Shown piece by piece: positions 18,739-26,185 of a stretch of DNA of 64,000 nucleotides. The notes under the pieces were generated by a model. It did not search any database. It saw nothing but the letters and a program-made list of their open reading frames with translations, and had not been told where the DNA came from. The stretch comes from Myxococcales bacterium (GTDB taxonomy: Bacteria > Myxococcota > Myxococcia > Myxococcales > Myxococcaceae). Both the position numbers and the translations under genes were made by a program. The stretch covers positions 40,339 through 104,338 of the forward strand of contig JACPVI010000014.1 in assembly GCA_016191815.1 (NCBI GenBank). Reading direction: 5' to 3'. Numbering within the stretch: position 1 is the stretch's first letter; every line of letters begins with the position of its first letter.

Positions 18739-19459
18739 CGGACGGCGACGGCTTGGCCCCAGCCGAGTGGGCGCAGCGCGCCCCCGACGCGCTCGAAGTG
18801 CTCGCGCCGCTCCTCCCCGTCCGGGGCGAACCCAACGCCCTGTCCAACTCCCCACACAGCCCCCAAGCGGGCGAAGGCGAGAAGCTCTTGTTTGCCCCGG
18901 AGGAGCTTGTAGAGGAACCCCACCGAAACCCGAAGCCTCGAAGCGATGCCCGCCACCAACACCGCGTCCACCCCGCCCTTCACGACCTCCTCCGCCACCG
19001 CCCTCGCTATTTCCCCTTCCCCCAGGTCCAGCCACAGCCGCCCCGTGCCCTGCCCCACCCTTTTTCCCCGCACGTCGAGGCAGGTGGCCGCTCTCGAGGC
19101 GGCTGTCCGCGAGCATCGAGTACGGGCGCAGCAGCTCAACGGCGTGGCAGATCTCGGGGACGAGGTTCACGGACTTATAGTTGCGCACGCGGCGGAAGAC
19201 GCACTTCAGTACGCGATCAGCCTTGTGCCTAGGCTCGCGCTCAAGGTCTACGAGGTCGAGTTCCGGCTGAAAGACCCGCCCCCACTGCTGGCGCGCGCAC
19301 GCTGACGCCCACTCCCGATCCGGACGCCGCCTGGATCCAGCCGCAGCTCCGCCCACGATCTCCGCCTGTGTTGGGGATCGAGCTGAAGTGCTTCCGAAGG
19401 CCGGCGGGTGGCTCGGGCCGCGCCTGCGCGGGCGCTTCCTCGGTCTTGCCGTTTCTTCG
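18739..19459 (-). pseudogene. Degenerate, frame-broken region (possible gene remnant on the minus strand)
   Basis: About 720 bp with no intact gene. On the minus strand one frame gives a protein-like stretch at about 19095-19290 (RVLKCVFRRVRNYKSVNLVP, EICHAVELLRPYSMLADSRL). Another frame continues at about 18850-19085 with a helix-turn-helix-like segment (GIASRLRVSVGFLYKLLRGK). The two look like halves of coding sequence in different frames, as after a frameshift, but I cannot name the family. A transposase remnant is one possibility, weakly suggested by the helix-turn-helix. It lies between the sigma-54 activator and an inverted-repeat element, next to another broken gene. The plus-strand frame at 18735 is Arg/Pro-rich antisense. 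Low confidence. Confidence 0.25.
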
Positions 19460-19614
19460 TTTTCATCGTGAACGTGAATTCACGTTCGTTTTTCCGAGCC
19501 ACCTCTGGCCGCGGACTGGGCCCGTAATCCACCGAATCTACAGGTGGATCCGACAATCGAGGACGCACCGACCGTGAGATTTTTGTGAACGTGAATTCAC
19601 GTTCACGATGAAAA
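19460..19614. repeat. 155-bp element with 28-bp perfect terminal inverted repeats (MITE-like)
   Basis: The left end 19460-19487 and the right end 19587-19614 are exact reverse complements over 28 bp; each contains the core GAACGTGAATTCACGTTC, itself a palindrome. The right copy extends to a 22-bp perfect palindrome (19585-19606). The ends are AT-richer than the surroundings. The 99 bp between them have no coding potential. Terminal inverted repeats plus a short non-coding interior fit a miniature transposable or palindromic repeat element. No obvious target-site duplication could be confirmed. Confidence 0.6.
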
Positions 19615-19665
19615 TTTGGCCCTCGGCCTCCTGCCCCTGCCCCTGCCCCTGCTGGCTGGCAGCCG

Positions 19666-20237
19666 CTACTCCGCGCGTATGAAGGCGGCGAGTGCCGCGA
19701 GAGCCTGTGGCCCGTCCAGCACGTCGTCATGGCCGGCGCCAGGCAGAAGCAGAAGGGTCGCATCGGGGAATAGCCCGGCGAGCCTTCGCCCCATCTCCGC
19801 GGGCACGAGATCGTCCTCCTCGCCGTGGAGGATCAGCACCCGCATCTCGATCTCAGGGGCCTTGGCAGCCGAGTCGAACCTGTCGCGGGCCAGCACCTGC
19901 GCGGGGAGGAAAGGGAAGATGCGCGCGCCTACATCCGGAATGGACGTGAACGGCGCGACGAGGATCATCCTCTGCCCGAAGCCCCTTCGTGCCATCTCGA
20001 CCGCGACGCCGGTGCCCAGGGAATGGCCGACACGTCGTAGCCGGGATACTCGACACCGTAGAATCCGAACCCCATCTCGGAAAGCCGGAGGGGGAGCGGC
20101 ATGGCGTCGGCGAGCTGCTCGCCGTTGCCGTGGAAAAAGAGCATCCACCGCTGCGAGAGGAACACTGCCCCGGCGACGGCGAGGTAGCCCAGCGCCAGCG
20201 TTCCGAGCGCGACCCTGACAAGCCTGCCTAGCTTCAT
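19666..20237 (-). pseudogene. Alpha/beta hydrolase pseudogene with internal deletion and frameshift
   Basis: The N-terminal part (20237 to about 20035) encodes a signal-anchor and MLFFHGNGEQ, then GFYGVEYPGYD, as in membrane-anchored alpha/beta hydrolases of the Bem46/YqiA-like group. In another frame, immediately after YPGYD, the sequence resumes with VGHSLGTGVAVEMA (the nucleophile elbow with Ser) and continues through HGEEDDLVP (acid) and LPGAGHDD (catalytic His) to the stop at 19666. About 40 residues that normally separate YPGYG from GHSxG are missing, and the frame changes at the junction (about 20035). An in-frame hydrolase therefore cannot be made. Recent loss is likely because both halves are otherwise well conserved. 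Confidence 0.78.
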
Positions 20238-20270
20238 CGGCCCGGAGCATGCGCCGCGCGCCCTGCGCTG

Positions 20271-21068
20271 TCAGCTCAGCGACAGCAGGTACGCGCTCGC
20301 CGCGGAACACGCGAGCGCAAGGGCGAGCTGCGTCCAGGCGCGACGGAGAAGAGCCGCCACCGCCAGCGGGACGTCTCCCCCGATCACCAGCGCCGGCGGG
20401 CCGCCAAAGCCGCCCCGGAGCCTGCAGACGCCAGATGCGTCGAGCCGCAGCCTTCCGACCGCCAGGCAGGCCTCGCCGAGCCTCCCTACTCGCTCGAACG
20501 AGACTGCGTCGGGCGGCAAGTGCCCGGTGGCGAGCCATTGCGGCGGGGAGAAGGCGAGCGACCCGGGACCGGGACACCTCCGCGCTCGCGTCGGGCCGAG
20601 GATCGATCCCGGGGCAACTTCGATCTCCGCGCGCGAACGCACACCGGCGAGGAACACCCTTCCAGCCCGATCTCGGTCGACTGAGAGAAGCGCCCCCCTT
20701 TTGCCCCACCCCGGCACCGCCCGGATCTCCGCCTCATAGAAGGCGCCCACCACGCCTCCGGGCGAGCTGACCTGGCCGTTCGCCTCCAGCCGGCCGGCGA
20801 ACACTCCCTCCGCGCGCGCCGGCCGTCTTAGAGCCGTCGAGCCAGCCGCAGGCGAATGGGCGGGTTCATCCGCCTCCACCGCATCATCCAGCGGCAAAGG
20901 AACGCTCCGGCCGAGGTGCTCGGCGCACAGGCGAGCCCGCGAGGCGGCCACCGCGAAGTACACCGCCGCCCCGAGCAGCAGCAAGCCCATGGGCCGCTCG
21001 AGGGCGGCCGCGAGGCACGCGACCGCCGCCAACGCCACCATCGAGCTGGCCACTCGCCGAACGCCCAT
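20271..21068 (-). CDS. Membrane protein of unknown function with two terminal hydrophobic regions
   Basis: 265 residues. The N terminus has two adjacent membrane segments (VASSMVALAAVACLAAAL and PMGLLLLGAAVYFAVAASRA) and the C terminus has one (QLALALACSAASAYLLSL). Between them is a soluble domain with VFAGRLEANGQVSSPGGVVG followed by AFYEAEIRAVPGWGKRG. The topology of paired helices, a beta-rich middle and a last helix, with a G-x-V-x-SP-G motif, faintly recalls the GIDE/MUL1 domain found in bacterial membrane proteins. This is a resemblance only. The gene is intact and lies just upstream of the broken hydrolase on the same strand, so the two may once have been co-transcribed. Confidence 0.6.
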   Translation of the reverse strand: MGVRRVASSMVALAAVACLAAALERPMGLLLLGAAVYFAVAASRARLCAEHLGRSVPLPLDDAVEADEPAHSPAAGSTALRRPARAEGVFAGRLEANGQVSSPGGVVGAFYEAEIRAVPGWGKRGALLSVDRDRAGRVFLAGVRSRAEIEVAPGSILGPTRARRCPGPGSLAFSPPQWLATGHLPPDAVSFERVGRLGEACLAVGRLRLDASGVCRLRGGFGGPPALVIGGDVPLAVAALLRRAWTQLALALACSAASAYLLSLS

Positions 21069-21130
21069 CGCCCCGGCCCAAAGTTCGGCCGACGCGGACG
21101 CCAGTCAAGGGCCCGCGGCCGGCACCGGAC

Positions 21131-21226
21131 ACTCTGACTCGGGTTTCGCCCTTTTCCGCCTGCTGCGGCCGGTCTCTCCGGGGCCGGGCATCGGTAGGCG
21201 GAAAAGGGCGAAACCCGAGTCTGAGT
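21131..21226. repeat. Long hairpin: 31-bp inverted repeat with 34-nt loop
   Basis: Arms 21131-21161 and 21196-21226 pair at 30 of 31 positions (26 in an unbroken run including CGGGTTTCGCCCTTTTCC). The loop is 34 nt and GC-rich. It lies in the 202-bp gap between two minus-strand genes, before the kinase stop and after the start of the upstream membrane-protein gene. Two more small hairpins follow (21232-21246, arms GCTCCAG; and about 21245-21262). It is far longer than an intrinsic terminator stem and lacks a U-tract, so a mobile palindromic repeat or a structured RNA is more likely. Confidence 0.6.
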
Positions 21227-21270
21227 AGGCGCTCCAGCCTGGAGCCTCGGCGGCTCGAGGCAATTCTCCG

Positions 21271-23358
21271 CTAGTTCTTGGCTCCCGGCCTCGGGGCCGG
21301 CTTGCCCGTCGCGCTGAGGTTGTCGAACTCGCAGTGCAGGTTGCGGCAGCCGACCGCCACCTTCCCCACCTGTCCCTGCAGTCCCACCAGCACCTTGTGC
21401 GCGAACCGCTGCCCGTTCGCGTACGCGCTCACGTCGACCCCGCTCTTGCCACGCTTGAGCGACAGCTTCACCCGGAAGCGCCCCTTCGGCACCGGCATCT
21501 CGTCCTCCACCATCGCCTCCAAATCCCTGGCGCTGTTGCCGATCACCTCCACCCCGTCGGGAGTGAAGTACCTCCACATCAGCCGCATGCCGGTCCCGGG
21601 GATGGCGAAGATGCTCACCTGGAGGTCCTTGATCCGCAGGGCCAGCTCGCCGAAGCGCTGGGCATCTGGCTCGACGGGGAAGTCGGCCTCCAGCTCCCGC
21701 ACCTGCATGTCGACTTCAGCCACGAAGTCGTCCGCCGAGAGGTACCGGTGCGCCAGATAGGCGCGAGGAATGAGCCTTCCCTCCCCGGCCTCGTTCCCCG
21801 CCTGCACCGCCGATAGCGCGCCTTCCTTAAGCTCCCACAGACCCGAGTGCGCGTTCAGCTCCTCCTCTCCGGGCTCGAACGTCACGTTGAGCGTCGCCCT
21901 GCCGTCCGCCAATTCGGCGTGGCTCGCCGCGGCGAACAGCTCACCGTCGGTGTTCGGCGGGTGCCTTCCCGGCCCCTCGTGCCCGTGCGTGTCGAGGGAG
22001 ATCTCGAGCTTCTTGTCCCCGATCGTCACCGCCAGCGCGTCCTTCCGGTCCTTGGGCCCCCCGGGCCAGAGCCGAGAGAGCGCCGCCACCGCCGCCAAGG
22101 CTCCCACCACCATCAGCGCGACCTTGAGCCCCCTAAAGCCCTTCTGAATCACCGAATCCATGGGCGGCGACCCCGCGCTCGCGGAGGGCGGCCCCGCCAG
22201 CCGCGGCCCACTCGAGCCGGCGCCGATCGCCGATCCGGCGACCTCCTCCAGGGCGGCGCCAATCTCCGAGGCGCGTTGGTAGCGGGCCTCCGGGTCCGCC
22301 TCCAGCGCGCGCGCGACGATCGCGTCCAGCCTCGAGTCGAGCCCGGGCACCTTCTCGGAGGGCAGCTTGAAGCGGCCAATCGGCACCTCCCCCGCCAAGA
22401 GCTCGTAGAGGATGACCCCCAGGGAGTAGAGGTCGGCGCGGCCGTCGACGTGCTTGGCGTCCTTGCGCTGCTCGGGCGCCATGTAGTTGACCGTGCCCAT
22501 CGCCACCGAGGTCGCGGTCAGCTCCAGCTTGGATTGTGGCCCCCGGATCCCCGCCAACCCGAAGTCCGCCACCTTCACGTGGCCCCGCTCGTCCAGGAGG
22601 ATGTTCTCCGGCTTGAGGTCGCGGTGGATGATGTGCTTCTCGTGCGCGTAGTCGATCGCCCGGCAGATCTGCGCCACCACCCCAAGCGCATCCTGCGGCG
22701 GCGGCCGCCCGGAGCTGATCAAGTCCCTGAGCGAACGGCCCTCCACGTACTCCATCACGAAGTAGTAGTGATCTCCCGCCCCTCCCCGGTCGATGATCTG
22801 AATGATGTTCGGGTGCGAGAGCGCGGCCAGCGCGGTGGCCTCCTTCTCGAAGCGCGCCACGAACTCGGGGTCCCTCGCGAGCTTCTGGGGCAGGAGCTTG
22901 ACCGCCACCTCCCTCCCCAGCGAGACCTGCCTCGCCCGCCACACCTCGCCCATCCCGCCGCGGCCGAGCACCTCGATCAGCTCGTAGCCCGGAAGCGCGG
23001 GCAGCGCCGGGGCGACGAAGGTCTCCGCCAGCTCTCCCTCCCCCGACACCTCCAGCGTCAAAGGAGAGGAGCCCAAAGGCGGAGGAGGCTTGGCGATGGG
23101 CGGCTCCAGCTCAGGCGTCGCGCTTGAGCCGGGCCGGAGGGTGCCGGCGGCGGCGCCGACCGGAAGGGGCACCACGTTCCCCTCCATCCGCCCCCCTGGA
23201 GCCGTGGGGTGATTGCCGCTCGGCCGCCGCGGGATGGTGGAAACGTCGCTCCGCCGCACCTCGAAGTGAATGCCGCACGAGCACCGGATCCGCTGCCCGC
23301 TGACGTACACCGACACGTCATGGGGGGTTTGGCAGTTCGGGCACGCCTGCGACGTCAT
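21271..23358 (-). CDS. Serine/threonine protein kinase with zinc ribbon and C-terminal lectin-like domain
   Basis: About 695 residues from ATG 23358 (a GTG at 23379 is also in frame). It starts with a zinc ribbon (CPNCQTPHDVSV... RCSCGIHF). The kinase domain at about 125-385 has GRGGMGEVW, Lys in VAVKLL, catalytic loop IIHRDLKPENILL, DFGLAG, and the activation segment ending MAPEQRKD. All catalytic residues are present. A single TM (LKVALMVVGALAAVAALSRL) follows, then an extracytoplasmic beta-rich domain resembling LamG/DUF1080-like jelly rolls, ending in CEFDNLSATG. It is inferred to be a membrane receptor kinase. The cyclase gene is 27 bp upstream on the same strand and also begins with a zinc ribbon, so the two likely share an operon. 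Confidence 0.9.
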   Translation of the reverse strand: MTSQACPNCQTPHDVSVYVSGQRIRCSCGIHFEVRRSDVSTIPRRPSGNHPTAPGGRMEGNVVPLPVGAAAGTLRPGSSATPELEPPIAKPPPPLGSSPLTLEVSGEGELAETFVAPALPALPGYELIEVLGRGGMGEVWRARQVSLGREVAVKLLPQKLARDPEFVARFEKEATALAALSHPNIIQIIDRGGAGDHYYFVMEYVEGRSLRDLISSGRPPPQDALGVVAQICRAIDYAHEKHIIHRDLKPENILLDERGHVKVADFGLAGIRGPQSKLELTATSVAMGTVNYMAPEQRKDAKHVDGRADLYSLGVILYELLAGEVPIGRFKLPSEKVPGLDSRLDAIVARALEADPEARYQRASEIGAALEEVAGSAIGAGSSGPRLAGPPSASAGSPPMDSVIQKGFRGLKVALMVVGALAAVAALSRLWPGGPKDRKDALAVTIGDKKLEISLDTHGHEGPGRHPPNTDGELFAAASHAELADGRATLNVTFEPGEEELNAHSGLWELKEGALSAVQAGNEAGEGRLIPRAYLAHRYLSADDFVAEVDMQVRELEADFPVEPDAQRFGELALRIKDLQVSIFAIPGTGMRLMWRYFTPDGVEVIGNSARDLEAMVEDEMPVPKGRFRVKLSLKRGKSGVDVSAYANGQRFAHKVLVGLQGQVGKVAVGCRNLHCEFDNLSATGKPAPRPGAKN

Positions 23359-23385
23359 CTGGCGGGCATTCGGCGCCACAAGACG

Positions 23386-25152
23386 TCACCCGACCAAGTC
23401 CACGACCTTGTAGGTCGAAATGCCCCTCTCCTTGCCCTTCACCTGGGCCACCGACATCGCCTCGGCCTTGAAACCCTTGCCCGCCTTGCGCACCGTGGTC
23501 TCGGTGGCGATCACCTCGCCGCCCTTCGCCAGGCTGCACAGCCGGGAGGCGGTGTTCACGCAGTCGCCGATGGCGGTGAACTCGTGCCGCTCCTTCGAGC
23601 CCATGTAGCCCACCACCGCCTGGCCGGTGTTCACTCCAATCCCCACCTGGATCGGCCGCTCGCCCGCCTCCACCCGCCGCTGGTTGAGCGCGTCCACCTC
23701 GCGCTGCATCTCGAGCGCCGCCCTGAGCGCCCGCGCCGGATCGTCCGGGTGCTGCGAGGGAGGCCCCCACACCGCCATCACGCAGTCGCCGATGAACTTG
23801 TCCAGGTTCCCCTCGTGCCGGAAGATCACGCTGGCCATCGCGGTGAAGAAGCCGTTGAGCATCGACACCGTGTCCTGCGCCTCTTCGCTCTCGGCGATGC
23901 TGGTGAAGCCGCGGATGTCGGCGAAGAGCACGCTCACCTCGACCTGCTGGCCCACCCGGAACAGCTGCACCTGGCCTTTGACCACCGCCTCCGCCACCGC
24001 CGGGGAGAGGAAGCGGGAGAGCTCCGCCCGGGTGACGGCCTCCTTCTCGATGCGCTGCGCCAGATCGGCGTTCTCGAGCGCGATCGCCGCCTGCGAGGCG
24101 ATGCCGGAGAGGATCTTGAGATCTTTCTCCGAGAAGGCGTTGGTCCGCTCGCGGGTGTCGCAGAAGAGCAGTCCCTTGAGCACGCCCTTGGCGAGCAGGG
24201 GCACCGCCATGGCGGAGCGGATGCCCTGGGCCACGATGCTCTCCGAGGAGGAGAAGCGCGAGTCGAGGATGGCGTCCGCGGTGAGCACCGCCTGCCGGCT
24301 CTCGGTGACGCGCTTGAGCACGGTGTCCGAGACCACCACCTCGTCCTCCCCGCCCTTCCGCCGGCTGACCGCCACCGGATTCAGCTCGCTCTCCTCGTTG
24401 ATGAGGAACATCACCGCGTTGTCCGCGGGGAGCAGCTGGAAGGCCACGTTGAGGATCTTGTCGAGCAAGCTCTTCTGATCGCGCTCCAGACCCACCATGC
24501 GGTGGAACTCGTTGGCGATTCTGAGCTTCTCGTAGTCCTGCCGCAGCGCCGCCAGGTCGTGGATCTGGTCCACCGGCCGGAACTCCGACTCCTCCTGGTG
24601 CTCGATCTGCGCCAGGAAGGCGGGCATCGACTGGGCGCTGGCGACCACGGTGACGCCCGGGGAAGTGGTGGGCGCCGCGTCGCCAGAGTGGAAGATCAGC
24701 CGGGAGTTCCCCAGGGCGATCTCGTCGCCGTCCCGAAGGCGCAGCTCCTTCACCCGCCGGCCGTTCACGAAGGTGCCGTTGGAGGAGTTGAGGTCGCGCA
24801 AGAGGAAGGTGGTCCCGATCCGCTCGATGCAGGCGTGCTCCTTGGACACCTCGCGGTCCACCAGCCTCAGGGTGTTGGCCGGGTGCCTCCCCAGGGTGGT
24901 CTTGATCTTGTCCAGGGGGAATTCGCCGAACTTCCCGTCGGCGAGGCGGCCGGACAGCCGGGGGCCCTTGAGGGTCCCGGGGGCCTTGAAGGCTCCGCTT
25001 CCGGCCTGGGGGGGAGGCGGGTTGGCTGGCGGCGAGGCAGGCACGACTTGCAGCAAGGGTATGACGCCATTCAAGCGCTCGCCACAGTGCGAGCACTCAT
25101 TGGGGTTGGGCACCGGGAGCGGTGTCCGGCAGCGGGGGCAGGCGCTAGGCAT
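23386..25152 (-). CDS. Class III adenylate cyclase with zinc ribbon, FHA and GAF domains
   Basis: 588 residues from ATG 25152 (MPSACPRCRTPLPVP). Order: zinc ribbon (CPRC...CSHC) at 5-24; Pro-rich linker; FHA domain at about 70-150 (TLGRHPANTLRL, VSKEHACIERI, LNSSNGTFVNGRRV), which binds phospho-Thr; GAF at about 215-365; class III cyclase at about 385-570. The cyclase has both metal Asp residues (VLFADIRGFTS and FIGDCVMAVWG), the purine-selecting Lys in NLDKFIGD, consistent with ATP, and the VNTASRL transition-state Asn/Arg. Its partner may be the Ser/Thr kinase immediately downstream, whose phosphorylation could be read by the FHA domain. The enzyme appears complete and soluble. Confidence 0.9.
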   Translation of the reverse strand: MPSACPRCRTPLPVPNPNECSHCGERLNGVIPLLQVVPASPPANPPPPQAGSGAFKAPGTLKGPRLSGRLADGKFGEFPLDKIKTTLGRHPANTLRLVDREVSKEHACIERIGTTFLLRDLNSSNGTFVNGRRVKELRLRDGDEIALGNSRLIFHSGDAAPTTSPGVTVVASAQSMPAFLAQIEHQEESEFRPVDQIHDLAALRQDYEKLRIANEFHRMVGLERDQKSLLDKILNVAFQLLPADNAVMFLINEESELNPVAVSRRKGGEDEVVVSDTVLKRVTESRQAVLTADAILDSRFSSSESIVAQGIRSAMAVPLLAKGVLKGLLFCDTRERTNAFSEKDLKILSGIASQAAIALENADLAQRIEKEAVTRAELSRFLSPAVAEAVVKGQVQLFRVGQQVEVSVLFADIRGFTSIAESEEAQDTVSMLNGFFTAMASVIFRHEGNLDKFIGDCVMAVWGPPSQHPDDPARALRAALEMQREVDALNQRRVEAGERPIQVGIGVNTGQAVVGYMGSKERHEFTAIGDCVNTASRLCSLAKGGEVIATETTVRKAGKGFKAEAMSVAQVKGKERGISTYKVVDLVG

Positions 25153-25222
25153 CCGTCGAACTGAACGGCAGGGTGGGGATCCTACCAGAGCGCCGTCGAA
25201 GGGGAAAAGGCCGCCGATCCGG

Positions 25223-26122
25223 TCAGATGCTGATGGCCAGCGCGGCCGCCGGCTGGATGGTGAGGCCGCCGAGCTGCCGCTCCGCGCCAAAGAGCTCGGG
25301 TTTGCAGTAGGTGAAACCGGCGGTCAGCTCGAGGAGCAGGTGCACCCAGCGATAGCCCAATCCGATGCCGGCGGAGGCGCCGAAAAAGTGGGTGTCCACC
25401 TTCGCCGGGAGAGAGACGTCGAAGCCGGAGAGGTTCGAGGCCTGCTCGGAGGCGGCCACCAGCTTCTCGTCCATCGAGGTGCGGCTGTAGACGTACTTGG
25501 GCGCGAAGGTGAGCTTCACCACCTCGCCGAACTCCGCCGAGGCGTACAGCGGCAGCTCGAGGTCCCAGCGGGAGAAGTCGTCGAGCTTCACGAAGCCCAG
25601 GATGTCGAAGAGGATGGAGCTGAAGAAGTAGCGCGACACTCCCAGGCCCACCGCCAGGTCGAGGGACTTGCCGGCCGCCGGCGCCACCGCGGGCTTGGAG
25701 CCCGGCTGAGGCGGAGGCGGCCCGTCGCCGGAGTGGAGCAGGCGGTACTTTCCGTCGAGCCTGAGCGCGGTGAGGCTGTAGCGCAGGCCGAGATCGAGAT
25801 CCTTGGCCACCCCGGTGCGGAGGGCCACCTCGTAGGTGGCGTAGGGCGGCATCACCGCCAGGGCGATGCCGGCGGTCAAAAGCTCCTGCTGGTCCTCTTC
25901 CGTGAGGGCGTAGGGCTCTCCTTTCTCGATGGCCTTCCGCGCCGCGTCGGCCTGCCTGACGCCCTGGCCAATGACCGAGGAGATGGGCCCGAGGGGGAAG
26001 TACCATCCCATCCCACCGGTTATCTGCACGTGGCCCTTCTCGACGGGCCGCGCGGTCTGCAAGGTGGACAGGGTGGAAGCGCAACCGGTCGCGGCGAGGG
26101 CGAGGAGGGCGGCGGCTTTCAT
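25223..26122 (-). CDS. Outer-membrane-like lipoprotein of unknown function
   Basis: 299 residues from ATG 26122. Lipoprotein signal MKAAALLALAATGCAS (lipobox ATGC, Cys14). The remainder alternates amphipathic strands (GHVQITGGMGWYFPLGPISS, LDLGLRYSLTALRLDGKYRL, LDLAVGLGVSRYFFSSILF, GASAGIGLGYRWVHLLLELT), which fits a beta-barrel. A Pro-rich loop (GPPPPQPGSKPA) interrupts it near the middle. The combination of lipobox and barrel-like strands is seen in several myxobacterial proteins of unknown role. It diverges from truD, the gap between starts being only 63 bp. No substrate or partner can be named. Confidence 0.7.
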   Translation of the reverse strand: MKAAALLALAATGCASTLSTLQTARPVEKGHVQITGGMGWYFPLGPISSVIGQGVRQADAARKAIEKGEPYALTEEDQQELLTAGIALAVMPPYATYEVALRTGVAKDLDLGLRYSLTALRLDGKYRLLHSGDGPPPPQPGSKPAVAPAAGKSLDLAVGLGVSRYFFSSILFDILGFVKLDDFSRWDLELPLYASAEFGEVVKLTFAPKYVYSRTSMDEKLVAASEQASNLSGFDVSLPAKVDTHFFGASAGIGLGYRWVHLLLELTAGFTYCKPELFGAERQLGGLTIQPAAALAISI

Positions 26123-26185
26123 CCGGGCGATGCTAGCGCAGCGCGTGCTATGACGCCCGGCCCGCCTTGGGAGGCGAGCTTTCAG

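Noticed and set aside
18735..19232. Plus-strand frame after the sigma-54 activator
   Set aside because: Low-complexity His/Pro/Arg content, no domain; it reads as antisense of the degenerate region.
19631..19650. Tandem CCCCTG repeats
   Set aside because: Only about three copies, likely chance in GC-rich sequence; no regulatory context.
20271..21068. Membrane E3-ligase-like GIDE domain protein as a firm call
   Set aside because: Only a weak motif resemblance; left as unknown membrane protein.
24650..26149. Long N-terminal extension of TruD
   Set aside because: Overlaps the cyclase and lipoprotein genes and has no domain; family TruD starts at about 26186.
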